This document shows, one piece after another, positions 36,303 through 46,200 of a stretch of 64,000 nucleotides of DNA. How positions within the stretch are numbered: position 1 is the stretch's first letter; each line of letters starts with the position of its first letter. The notes beneath the pieces were generated by a model that did no database searches, was not told the DNA's origin, and saw only the letters and a list, made by a program, of their open reading frames with translations. The stretch is from Triatoma infestans (taxonomy: Eukaryota > Arthropoda > Insecta > Hemiptera > Reduviidae), in the NCBI GenBank assembly GCA_011037195.1, contig JAAEAF010007661.1, forward strand, positions 1 through 64,000, written 5' to 3'. The position numbers and the translations under genes are program-made.

Positions 36303-39300
36303 TGATTAGTAATAGTGAAATAGAGTGTCAGGAAGTGAGAAGTGGTAATGATAAGTGTTGTTCAATTTTGAGCTATAATGTTTGCGGTTTAAGAAATAAA
36401 AAAGAAAAAGTATCCTTTTTTGAGTTTGTTAAAAGTTATGATATTTTTTTACTTTATGAAACCTTTTTGGTAGAAGAAGATTTTGTTTATTTTGAAAATT
36501 GTTTTACCGGTTTTCAGTTATGCTGGGTGGAAGCTCTGAGAAATGTAAAGTTTGGTAGAGCCATAGGCGGTAATTTATATGGGATTAGGAATCAGTTAAT
36601 TTCGGAGGGTTTCAGTTTTCGAAAAATAGAAAACCAATTTGTTATTTATTACAGTGGTCGGGATTTAAATTTAAATTTTTATTTACTTCCGGTTTATATA
36701 CGAATTAACGAATGGAAAGAGGATTTAGATAAAATCAGTAACATGTTTCGTCAGGTTGGTAGTGCAAATTTAATTTTAATTGGGGACTGTAATGTGCGAA
36801 TCTCTGAGAATCAAGTCATTCCTGAGGAACTGGATATTGTGGGGTTAAATTTAAGTTCCGAAAGAAAGTCGAAGGATGCCATTATTAACAGTAAGGGAGA
36901 GCGCTTTCTTGAATTATGTTCTGACTTTGAGTTGATAGTATTAAACGGTAGAACTCCAGGTGATCGGAAAGGAGAATTTACATTTTTAGGACCAAGAGGT
37001 AACTCTGTTATAGATTTATGTAGCGTCTCTTTGAGTATATTAGCATTAGTAAAGGACTTTCAAGTAAGAGCAGAAATCTTTTCTGATCATATGCCTCTGC
37101 ATTTGTCTTTAAACTTGGAAAGAACCTATAAAGAAAACTTGTTTCCAATCTTACCAAAACTTAAATGGACTGGTTATGATGCCTTAAATTTTAAGGATAA
37201 TTTAAATAATTTAATGCAAGACATGCAGATAGATATCCCGGATGACCCACAAGAAGGTGTAAATCTGTTTGTAAATATTATTAAGAGGGCATCGTACTTA
37301 GGGAATACTAATCAAATTGAAAATAAGTTTAAATGCCAGTTCAGAGAGAAATGGTTTGATTTTCAGTGTGTGGCTTTAAGAAAGAAAACTTTTAATCTGT
37401 TGAATTTATATAGGAAAACTAATTGTTATTTAATTAAAGAACTTTATGTACAGTCTAATCAAAAATTTAAGATAATGTGTCAGAATAAGAAAAGAGAATT
37501 TCATTTAAGTATTGTTGATAAATTTAGAACAGTTAAGGACTCGAAAGGTTTTTGGGAATTGATAAATATTGTGAAAAATAGAAAATATATTGGTGGTCTA
37601 GGAATAACCTGTGAGCAATGGGTTAATTATTTCAATCAGTTGTTGAACCCTCCTGTGCAGGCCTCGCCCATCTCGTATGCTCCCCCCTTTATTTCGAATG
37701 AGACTTTAGATAAAGCTTTTCAGTTTCAAGAACTAAAGCAAGTGTTGAACAGGGCTAAGAATGGTAAAGCCCCAGGATACGACCGTATTCCATATGAATT
37801 CTTTAAAGATTGCCCGGATGTTTTTTTGGAAAAACTTTTGCACTATTTTAATTTGATTTACAATAGTTCCAATATCCCAGACAGCTTTTCAAAATCAATA
37901 ATTTTTCCGCTGTTTAAGAAAGGGGAAACCAACATTGTAAGTAATTACAGAGGAATATCTTTTATGGATTGTATGGCCAAGTTATTTTCTGGTTTGCTAT
38001 TGTTGAGATTGCAACAGTGGATGGAGGAAAATAATGTTTTAAATGAATGTCAGGCGGGGTTTCGGATCGGATATTCTACGGTAGACAATATCTTTAATTT
38101 GCTCTGTTTAATTAAACTACGAACTCGTAACAAAAGACAAAAAATGTACTGCTGTTTCATTGATTTTAAGGCTGCCTTCGATTCGCCTGATAGAAACGCA
38201 TTATTTTATAAACTTTTTGCATTGGGCGTGTCAAATAAATTTATAAATGCCCTTCAGGCTTTATACAAAAATACAGAATCGTCGGTTTGGACCAGTAAAG
38301 GACTATCGGAAGCATTTGTTACGTCGGTGGGGTTGAGGCAGGGATGTTTACTCTCGCCTAGCCTTTTTTCTTTATTTATAAATGATTTCTATGATTTCAT
38401 TGAAGGTGGTATTAGGATGGGGGGTGTGAATATCCGCTGTCTCATGTACGCTGATGATTTAGTTTTGGTAGCTCCTGAGCGAAAAGTCCTGCAGATGATG
38501 GTTAATAGGCTGGCGGGTTACTGTAATACTTGGAATCTTGCAGTTAATTTAACAAAATCCAAAGTGATGGTATTCCGGAAGGGTGGGAGATTAGCAAATA
38601 ATGAAAAATGGTACCTAGAAGGGAAAAGACTGGAAACTGTTAATTTTTACAATTATCTGGGTATTGGTCTTACCCCACTCGTAAATCTTAAACCACACTT
38701 TTTGGATAAATTGCATAAGGCCAAGTTGGCGATAAATATCACCTATAGAAAGTTTATTAATGAAAATGTAATTCCCCTTACAAAAAAATTAGAAGTATAT
38801 AATGCCGCAGTGCGTTCAGTTATTTGTTACGCAGGTCAGGTGTGGGGCCATCAAAATTTCGAGGAAGTAGAAAAGTTAAATCTATTTTTTATAAAGAAAC
38901 TGTTTTCACTACCCGTCCATACCCCTCGATATATAGCTTACCTCGAGTCTGGTTTTCTGCCAATTTACTTCTACACTTTGCAGCTTCATTTTAATTATTT
39001 AAAGAAAGTGTTTGCAATGCCGAATTCGAGATTGCCGAGAATCCTCGCACAGGAAATAATTAAATATAGTATTTATTGGCATAAGGATAACCTTGATTTG
39101 TGCACCAAGTATGGCGTTACTTTTTCACATTATGATGACATTAACTTAGATGACATTCTCGCTAACCTTAAAACAGAATTTCGGAGTGCGATGGTGGAGA
39201 GGGCAAATGAGTCCAGATTTCATTATTTATATAAAGATCTTATGTTGGATCCAGAGGGCAGGCGCTACATAAGTGATGCAGATAGCTTGAACTTCATAAG

Positions 39301-39592
39301 AGTGATCTTTAAATTACGTGGGCAATTAATCTCTCTAAATAACAATGTAATTAGATTAGAGCAACAGAGACTATGTGCCCTGTGTAATAGAGAAGAACAG
39401 GAGGATTTGTATCACTATGTGGGTGTCTGTCCAGTACTGACCGAATATAGAATAAAATGGCTGGGGAAAAAGTATCTAACGCTTTCCGAAGTCATATTCC
39501 TGTTGAATGGCGGAGGATGGAAACAGTTATATTATTACCACATTACTGCTTATAAGTATCGGGCCTTTCTCATTGCTGAATACAACAGCTAA
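36302..39592 (+). CDS. LINE ORF2: AP endonuclease plus reverse transcriptase
   Basis: An intact 1096-codon polyprotein. The N-terminal endonuclease/exonuclease/phosphatase domain (residues about 20-270) shows SYNVCG, LLYET (catalytic Glu kept), GDCN at 161-164, FTFLGPRGNSVIDLC and SDHMP from 261. A reverse transcriptase follows (about 450-830): NGKAPGYDRIP, CQAGFRIGYST, CFIDFKAAFDS, GLRQGCLLSPSLF, YADD at 716-719 and FYNYLGI. A C-terminal Cys-His knuckle begins near residue 1025 (CALC...HYVGVC). There is no RNase H. No in-frame ATG exists near the start. Translation may reinitiate at the TAGTG overlap with ORF1, where an ancestral TAATG seems likely. It would nick target DNA and copy the element RNA. 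The protein shows no disabling change in the motifs I checked. Confidence 0.92.
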   Translation: MISNSEIECQEVRSGNDKCCSILSYNVCGLRNKKEKVSFFEFVKSYDIFLLYETFLVEEDFVYFENCFTGFQLCWVEALRNVKFGRAIGGNLYGIRNQLISEGFSFRKIENQFVIYYSGRDLNLNFYLLPVYIRINEWKEDLDKISNMFRQVGSANLILIGDCNVRISENQVIPEELDIVGLNLSSERKSKDAIINSKGERFLELCSDFELIVLNGRTPGDRKGEFTFLGPRGNSVIDLCSVSLSILALVKDFQVRAEIFSDHMPLHLSLNLERTYKENLFPILPKLKWTGYDALNFKDNLNNLMQDMQIDIPDDPQEGVNLFVNIIKRASYLGNTNQIENKFKCQFREKWFDFQCVALRKKTFNLLNLYRKTNCYLIKELYVQSNQKFKIMCQNKKREFHLSIVDKFRTVKDSKGFWELINIVKNRKYIGGLGITCEQWVNYFNQLLNPPVQASPISYAPPFISNETLDKAFQFQELKQVLNRAKNGKAPGYDRIPYEFFKDCPDVFLEKLLHYFNLIYNSSNIPDSFSKSIIFPLFKKGETNIVSNYRGISFMDCMAKLFSGLLLLRLQQWMEENNVLNECQAGFRIGYSTVDNIFNLLCLIKLRTRNKRQKMYCCFIDFKAAFDSPDRNALFYKLFALGVSNKFINALQALYKNTESSVWTSKGLSEAFVTSVGLRQGCLLSPSLFSLFINDFYDFIEGGIRMGGVNIRCLMYADDLVLVAPERKVLQMMVNRLAGYCNTWNLAVNLTKSKVMVFRKGGRLANNEKWYLEGKRLETVNFYNYLGIGLTPLVNLKPHFLDKLHKAKLAINITYRKFINENVIPLTKKLEVYNAAVRSVICYAGQVWGHQNFEEVEKLNLFFIKKLFSLPVHTPRYIAYLESGFLPIYFYTLQLHFNYLKKVFAMPNSRLPRILAQEIIKYSIYWHKDNLDLCTKYGVTFSHYDDINLDDILANLKTEFRSAMVERANESRFHYLYKDLMLDPEGRRYISDADSLNFIRVIFKLRGQLISLNNNVIRLEQQRLCALCNREEQEDLYHYVGVCPVLTEYRIKWLGKKYLTLSEVIFLLNGGGWKQLYYYHITAYKYRAFLIAEYNS

Positions 39593-39801
39593 TAAATCAG
39601 AAGAAATACTATGTTTTAGCTGAATTTTGCCTATTTTTTATTATTATTATTATTATTTATTTTCCAAGTTATGTAAATATTCTGAGCAACTCTAGGCTGA
39701 CGGTAATTACCAAGCCGAAAATGCTTTTGTTTTTCAGTAGCATTTTATTTTTGTAATATGATTGTACAAATATTTATCCAATAAAGCTATTCTATTCTAT
39801 A

Positions 39802-39815
39802 TTCTGGATATTTTG
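39802..39815. repeat. Right target-site duplication of the LINE
   Basis: A second perfect copy of TTCTGGATATTTTG, directly after the CTATT-type tail. Confidence 0.92.
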
Positions 39816-40042
39816 TATAATTCCAATGATGATGTGAAAGACAAGTTCTTTATATTCATATTTCTATTATAAGTACATATATTTACATAATGTTAAGTTG
39901 GCCAATCTGTTGTTGATCTTACATCACCATGAGTATGTCAGTGACAAATTAATTAATGTTATTTAATTTTGTTATTATAAACTGAGAATTATAGGCATTT
40001 TCTTGCAGCCCCTACTTACCCACAGTTTAAGAGAAAGAAGAA
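39816..40042. other. Short non-coding spacer
   Basis: The flank resuming after the LINE insertion. It is AT-rich and contains nothing I recognise. Confidence 0.4.
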
Positions 40043-40249
40043 GGGACTAGCTCAGTGGTAGCGCGCTGGCAACTCGGGAGTCCCAGGTTCGAATCCAGCA
40101 TGCTGACCTTAGGTTTTCTCTTCTAGGAACCTCAAAGGCTTAATGTCCGTTGATGTCTGTGGCAAAAGAACACGGCTCGAAGGCCCGCCGTGCACTGAGA
40201 AGGCTCCGGAAGGCACAATAGATCTTTCAGGCCACAGTGCTTATCTCCT

Positions 40250-40250
<1 letters not shown>
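40043..40250 (+). mobile_element. tRNA-derived SINE copy
   Basis: The tRNA-like head has an A box TAGCTCAGTGG (40048-40058) and a B box GGTTCGAATCC (40086-40096). The body contains TTTTCTCTTCTAGGAACCTC, GAACACGGCTCGAAGGCC and GTGCACTGAGAAGG, shared with the minus-strand copy at 31690-31905. It is followed by a long (GA)n tract that may have grown from its tail. The promoter boxes are intact, so pol III transcription is conceivable. Confidence 0.8.

Positions 40251-40252
<2 letters not shown>

Positions 40253-40294
<42 letters not shown>
40253..40294. repeat. (GA)n microsatellite
   Basis: An uninterrupted GA run of about 40 bp immediately downstream of the SINE. Confidence 0.9.
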
Positions 40295-40298
<4 letters not shown>

Positions 40299-40780
40299 AT
40301 AGGTAACGGATATTAATAGCCGAAGTGACAAAAGTATTGCATGCGCATCACAACTAGCATTTCTTGAAACTGGACGGTTGTCCATTGCAACGCCAAACAG
40401 AAATGGCTTCTTGATAGCTTCAGGTATAACCTGTACATCTTTCTGAGATCTACCTAATTTTGCACGACCCGTCCATTCTGCACCGTCACACAAGCTTGAC
40501 ACTGTTGTTTCATATAGCTCAGCTGAGCAATCAAATCTACTCCCCAATAAAGTGAACTATTTATATTCCTTAAAATACAAATACATTAGTGCTACAATTT
40601 ACAAATAAGAAAAACAAAAAAAGAAAAAGCAGCCGGAAAAAACTATTAAAATAAAATGGGAAGTGCTGATGAAAATACAAAAAATGGACGATTGCCAGAC
40701 AATATGTATAAACTAGAATCTACCTCAACATGGACTTGGCTATTAATAAACATTAAATAGAAAATAACAACAAATTTGTA
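40295..40780. other. Non-coding sequence
   Basis: A short minus-strand open frame covers 40227-40547 but reads through the GA run and has no recognisable domain. Nothing else was seen. Confidence 0.35.
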
Positions 40781-40781
40781 T

Positions 40782-41625
40782 TGTACTAGTGTGAACAACT
40801 CACACGACTTTCTCTCATCACAAATACAAAGTCCTAAACTGACGAATTTTCTCCCCCCCCCCCCCCCCCACAGCACAACTAAATGTTTAGTTGCCTTCAA
40901 TATTATATAAGTGGAACAACTATAAAATGGCAATTTTATGGGAAGCGTGTTGTCCCGATTCCCCTAAAAAAACCCCTAATAATTAATTTTCTAGAGAAAA
41001 AATCTGGTGAGAAAATAGGAGAGAAAACTGACTTGACTTTCCCCCAGAGTCTGCTAAAATCAATTTTCTCAGGAAAAGTTTTAAACACTATTATTTGTTT
41101 AGTCTGCCTACAGTTTAAACAAAATCGTTGGAAACATTTCCGAAGGGAAAAATTCGCTAAACAAATCTGTCAATGTGTGAATAGTAAGAAAGTAGTACTA
41201 GTAGGAAGTAGGATGTTGACGAAAACCTACCTTAAAAATACTTATTCAAACGAAATGTCAAAAAAATTTTTTTTGTTTATTATTTATTTGAATTGTTACA
41301 CCAGCTGTACGGTGTGCTATAAGTAACACTGACAAACTGACACCGACGCTCACATACCTCACATACTAAACGAGAGGAGAAGCTACCCAGCGGTAACAAT
41401 CCGTAATTAATTATTCAAATTAACTGCTCCCTTCTGCTGCGATTTTTCGTTTTTGATGTCGTATACGTTCAAATACATGCACGCACGCGGACTCAAATTT
41501 AGACTAATTTCTGAAAAGCTTAGTTTATTGACTCCGAGAAGCTCATAATATGTTTTTTAGTGAAAATTCAATTTCAATTGACAAGAATGCAATATTTCCT
41601 CTTCAAGCAGTAAGAAAATGTAAAA
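40782..41625 (-). repeat. Dispersed repeat family copy, minus orientation
   Basis: Left end TAGTGTGAACAACTCACACG then ACTTTCTCTCATC, the reverse complement of the family 3' end; right end near 41583-41622 with AAGAATGCAATATTTCCTCT then AGCAGTAAGAAAATG. A poly(C) run lies at about 40852-40870. The plus-strand open frame at 40883-41326 is fortuitous. Confidence 0.6.
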
Positions 41626-41644
41626 AAAAAAAAAACAAAAAACT

Positions 41645-41900
41645 CAGAGACATTTTTCAGTGGTAGCCTGCTTCATTTTGTGGTCATCGACCGGTTTCGG
41701 GCGTTCGCCCATCTTCAGGATGCGTTTTTCAGATATTGTGACAACACAGACTTGCACAGAGCAAATTTAGTTTACACACTCAGACGAGTGTGTGCAAATC
41801 TGTGTTGTCACAACTGAAAAACGCATCCTGAAGATGGGCGAACGCCCGAAACCGGTCGATGACCACAAAATGAAGCAGGCTACCACGGAAAATGTCTCTG
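41645..41900. repeat. Palindrome with paired hammerhead-like motifs
   Basis: Arms of about 112-115 bp (41645-41759 and about 41789-41900) are near-identical reverse complements around a loop of about 30 bp. Each arm holds CCTGAAGATGGGCGAACGCC followed by CGAAACCGGTC. On the plus strand at 41824-41861 this matches a minimal hammerhead layout: stem I CATC/GATG, core CTGAAGA, stem II GGGCG/CGCCC with an AA loop, GAAA, a one-pair stem III, and cleavage site GTC. An extra T before stem II departs from the consensus. Related single or decayed arms occur at 46727-46880 and 49737-49860. Such motifs are known from Penelope-like retroelements. Confidence 0.65.
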
Positions 41901-44900
41901 ATGCTTTCCAGCTCTGCGGAACCAACCACCAAAACAAAAAAAAAACTTTTTTTTTGAAATAATACATTTCTAGCTTTAGCTTCCTAATTGATCAATTTTC
42001 TTCGAATTCAAGAATTTTTCCAAAACATTTAATTCTACTTAATACAATAAGTGAATATCGCCTCTACAAATTCGGCGCATTAGATGCAGATTCAAGCTGG
42101 GAGAGGGTCTCACTTTCCTGGAATTTTTGTATAAAATAATTTGCCCATTCTAATAATGGTCTATTCAAATTAAAGCTTAATTACCATTAGTGCTTTTAGT
42201 TAGATCGAATGATTCGTTCAATTTTTAGAATTCAAAAATTCAGAAGATTCAATAAATCTTGAAATCTAACTGAGCTAAACAAATAATTCTAAATAAATAA
42301 ATAAAGACATATAAAACAAACAAACAAAAATGAAAAAAAAAAAAAAAAACAAAGCTTAAAAACATTTTTTTAAGTCTATTAAAAGCCACTTCATTGTTCG
42401 GCCTTGTGGTAGCTGCTTTAACCTTGAAACAGTCAGTATTCAATCAAATCGCCAGACTGAGAAGTCAATTATACAATTTATCCATGAATACATAAATAAA
42501 TTCATAAAGTCAATTTCCCAAAAATAAATAATTTTTTTTTTTTATAATAATTATTTTTTTCTTTTTATTTATATGTTAAATTTTTATATCAATACAAGGT
42601 AATACACTGTTTCTTTATAACAAAGAACATTGATGAAATTTAAGATAGCAGACGATAATAAAGAAACTCATTACGAATTATAATAATTCTACGCCCTAAT
42701 ATGGAACCTGAAATATTTTCTGCAATAAGTTGAGACATTCTATAGTAAATAGACAATTCCGAACAGTTAAAAACAAATAAAAATCCTAGAATCTGAGCAC
42801 ATCATTATTTCATCTAGACCTGATAAATATGTGTGGTTTAGTCTTACTGCAAATAGAATAACAACCACTCAGAAAACAATTAATAAAATGAGGCTTTTTT
42901 ATGAAGTTTGGTGTTCTGTAACAACAAATGTGATGATCTCATCAAGTGGGCATGATTTAGAAGAGAAACATCAAAACCGACTATAGCTTGGTTTCACTGC
43001 GATTCTGAACGTCCAGTGTAAACGGCAAAATACTGCGAGTTATCCAGATCAAAATTCCAATGGCAATCTCATAAACAAATGGAAAAGAAATGCTGAACTA
43101 TATTGGAAAGCTGCAACTACACAGAATCCCTCTAAAAATTATTTTATCAGAAAAATATTTTGAGCTAAAAGTGAAAACCTCCTATGTATTAGAAAATATA
43201 AAAGTTTAAAGAAAATCAAGAAAAACTGAAAGAAAAGACATCAGCGACTTTTGACTGCAACCTTGTTATCGCACCCTAGCATTTCCGGTGAAATCTCAAT
43301 TTCGAAAATGGATATGATCACATTTCTTTTTTTTTAGCAGTAAGAAAGATGAAACTAATAATTCGGAGATATGCATATTTATAATACAAAATTTTAAGTG
43401 CTTAAAGAAACCAATTCTAATTACTTATTGTAATACTAATTTGTGCAAATTTTACTTATTTGTACTAATTTGTGCTAGGTACGAAGTAAAATTGAAGAAA
43501 ATAACCATTCGTTCATGACTTTCAGTATGAAAGTGTTGGTTGCTTACCTTGAAATAAATCGTTCATTTTAGTTATTTATAGTTCAACCTCACTAATGCTA
43601 TTACTAATAATTCAATATTATTTCATTATTCATCTTATACTTTTCATGAAGTGTACATTAGATATGAATAAGTTCGTCTGTGCCTCTACTATTTAAAAGT
43701 ACAAAGCTTCCTACGAGGACCTCAAGGGGACATTCATGACCAAAGAAGAAAAAACCATGGAAATCTAAAGCACAAAAGGTGTCCTTCTGCTTGTATAACT
43801 ACAATAAATTACCTGCACTATAGATATATATTTATATAATATATCTACTAATATCGCATATATATATCGAATAACTGTCGTCCTTATTGTTGAGGAAATT
43901 AAATTACAAAATTCGAATAGGAAAAAACTTTAGGAACAGAGAATGGTTCAGGGTGCAAGTATTGTGTGACGTCATTTAGCGATAGTAGGGGGAAGAGAAA
44001 AAGACTAAGCAGCTGGGCTTCCTCTGGGGGGGGGGAGTACACGTGCACATGGTAGGGAGAAACACCCTCAAGGTCACTGACCTTCGAACAACCACCCTTG
44101 TGGTATGGGTTACGTTAGAGCAGCACAATAACATGGCCTCCAGGTAGTAGACCTGGAGTAGTAACTCGAAAAACAAAAACATATACTATTTTGAAGGGTG
44201 AGAAAAAAACTGTATAGACTATCCATTGTGTTAAGGTCGACTGACCGGCAGCCATTTTGTGTATGCCACGCCAGATTTGTACTGGTCAATGTTCGACCAT
44301 AGTTAATGGCGTCTTATGTAAAACTACGCACTTTCTGACAATGGTGTACTAAACCAAACAATAATTCCTCAATATACAGGATGAAAAAAAAAAAACTAAA
44401 AGAAATGTAAATCATTACAAATAATTGCGATGTAACGTAGTGGAACACATGAAGTGATGCGAAGGTTACGAAATATTAACAGCAAAAAATAAATATTTCA
44501 ACTAAGAAAATCTACATTAATCAATATAGATGCACAAATTTACACAGATTTTTTCTTTAATTAAATCAAGTAAATTAATAAAGAGAATATACATGTATGA
44601 AAAACTTACTATAGACGATGAATTAAGTGGCAGAACAAGTGTGAAGGATAAAACAAATTCTGCATCCTTCACTGAACTGCTGTCACAGACTCATTCTGTC
44701 AAAGACCTACAACAAAGAAAACTGAAAATGATTTAAATAAATGAAGACAGGCAAAAATGATGAGATAGACAAATTAAGGTCTTGCCAGCAACTAAACTAA
44801 GGAACGATTAAAAAAAAAAAATATCCTAATTTCCTAAGTGACAGAGAAAAACACCCTGATACGTAAAAATATTAAAATGGTCAGAAAAAAGTTTCTGCTG

Positions 44901-45930
44901 CTTTCAGTTAATTTCACAAAAGAAGTCAGGTGCTTCTTAGGCAATTTCGATGCATCAATTCATAATGAAACTGCGTCATTTTGCCAATAACTGAACATGC
45001 AACTAAAAAAAAACTATTTTTTTTAACGCCATTTCTGTTAAAGCATAAAAAATCGAAAATATAAATAAACGAAAAAACTAATATTAGCAAAAGGAAAGTC
45101 CTTGAAATACAAGAGAAAAATGTGATAAAACCAATTAACTAAAAAAATACAAAACAAATTACTTATGGCTGTTTTTGAACTTATGATAAAAGTAATGACA
45201 ACTATTAACTCACCTTTTAGGTTCATAAAATAAAGTAGGAATGTGAAATTTTTACGTGATTCTCGAAGTGCCAAGCTGCATGGTATTTGACGTACAAGAA
45301 TTTCAAGTACAGATCTTACTAATCTATTATCGTAGAATCAATAACTATACCCTTTATATTTATATTACGTACACTTTTGGAAATAATAATGCAGATGTTT
45401 TCTAGCAAGAACTAATTACGACACAGCCCAAGGAAACTAGAAAATGGCGTCGCATCTATACATTCACCTTTTTCGAGAGGGTCATTATTTCACCAAATAA
45501 ACCTAAATGGTTGAGTATTTTAATGGAAACAAAATAGAAAATTATTTAATTTTATACTTACAACAATTGAATAAGTATCCTAACGATGAACACAAAATAT
45601 AACCACAAATATTCACGGGTGACAGGGCATACCCACACAGAACCACTTAGGACAGAAATAAGAGGGGTACACCACGTGACTAAAAGACTATGCGCGATTG
45701 GACCAAAGACGTAATTCCCCCTGTAGAGAGCAGCACAAGGCATTGATTAGGGAAGATAACAAATAACTAAATAAAAATATATAGTTAATATATATATTAC
45801 AATTTTTAAATTTTATTAATTGATTCCTGATTTCTTATATAGAAAATATTATTACTTACAATAATTTAAAAAGCTTACATTTTTTGTGTATATTTTTAAT
45901 AAATGTTTTCGATTAGCAATAATGGCAATA
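41901..45930. other. Non-coding AT-rich sequence
   Basis: No supported gene. About 42960-43365 ends as a minus-oriented dispersed repeat (CTCAATTTCGAAAATGGATA then TGATCACATTTC). A TGACGTCA palindrome is at 43967-43974. 44240-45900 is AT-rich with poly(A) runs and several open frames shorter than 80 codons without motifs. Confidence 0.4.
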
Positions 45931-45990
45931 TAAGGTTTATTCGAAAAGTAATACAACTATTTAAACTCATTTATTTGTTAAAACTGTTTA
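45926..45990. mobile_element. Possible mariner-type terminal repeat
   Basis: TATAAGGTTTATTCGAAAAG followed by TAATACAAC resembles the outer terminal repeat of mariner elements (AGGT...TTCG.AAAGTAAT after a TA). I did not find a matching opposite end or transposase. If real, it lies just downstream of the FASTKD4-like gene and may form part of its 3' end. Confidence 0.3.
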
Positions 45991-46200
45991 ATAATTACAG
46001 TATAGAATTTACAGGTATTGAATTATGTACATAAAAATCCAGTGTATACACTTTATTTACAACATATTTTTCTAAAGCAATGAAAAAAAAAAGTCATGCC
46101 AAGCAATGGTTTCTGGTACAAAACAGAAAAATACTAGTTGTTCGATTCGTTTTTGAGGGTTTAATTAAGCACTTTTACTTTTTCCCCCATTTTCTTCTAT

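Larger units (their letters stand above)
35781..39801 (+). mobile_element. APE-type LINE insertion, 5'-truncated, ORF2 intact
   Basis: A 4-kb non-LTR retrotransposon bounded by 14-bp target-site duplications. It contains a truncated ORF1 (35781-36302), an intact ORF2 (36302-39592), a 3' untranslated region, an AATAAA signal (39780-39785) and a short CTATT-repeat tail (about 39787-39801). The 5' end stops inside ORF1, as is usual for incomplete reverse transcription. The perfect flanking repeats and the open ORF2 indicate a young insertion. The lack of RNase H and the pentameric tail point to the CR1/L2/Daphne-like side of the APE-bearing LINEs rather than I or R1. Confidence 0.9.

Noticed and set aside
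40043..40110. Functional tRNA gene on the plus strand
   Set aside because: As for the other copy: promoter boxes without a sound cloverleaf, followed by the shared SINE body.
40883..41326. 147-codon plus-strand open frame
   Set aside because: It lies entirely within a minus-oriented dispersed repeat copy and its translation is unlike any domain I know.
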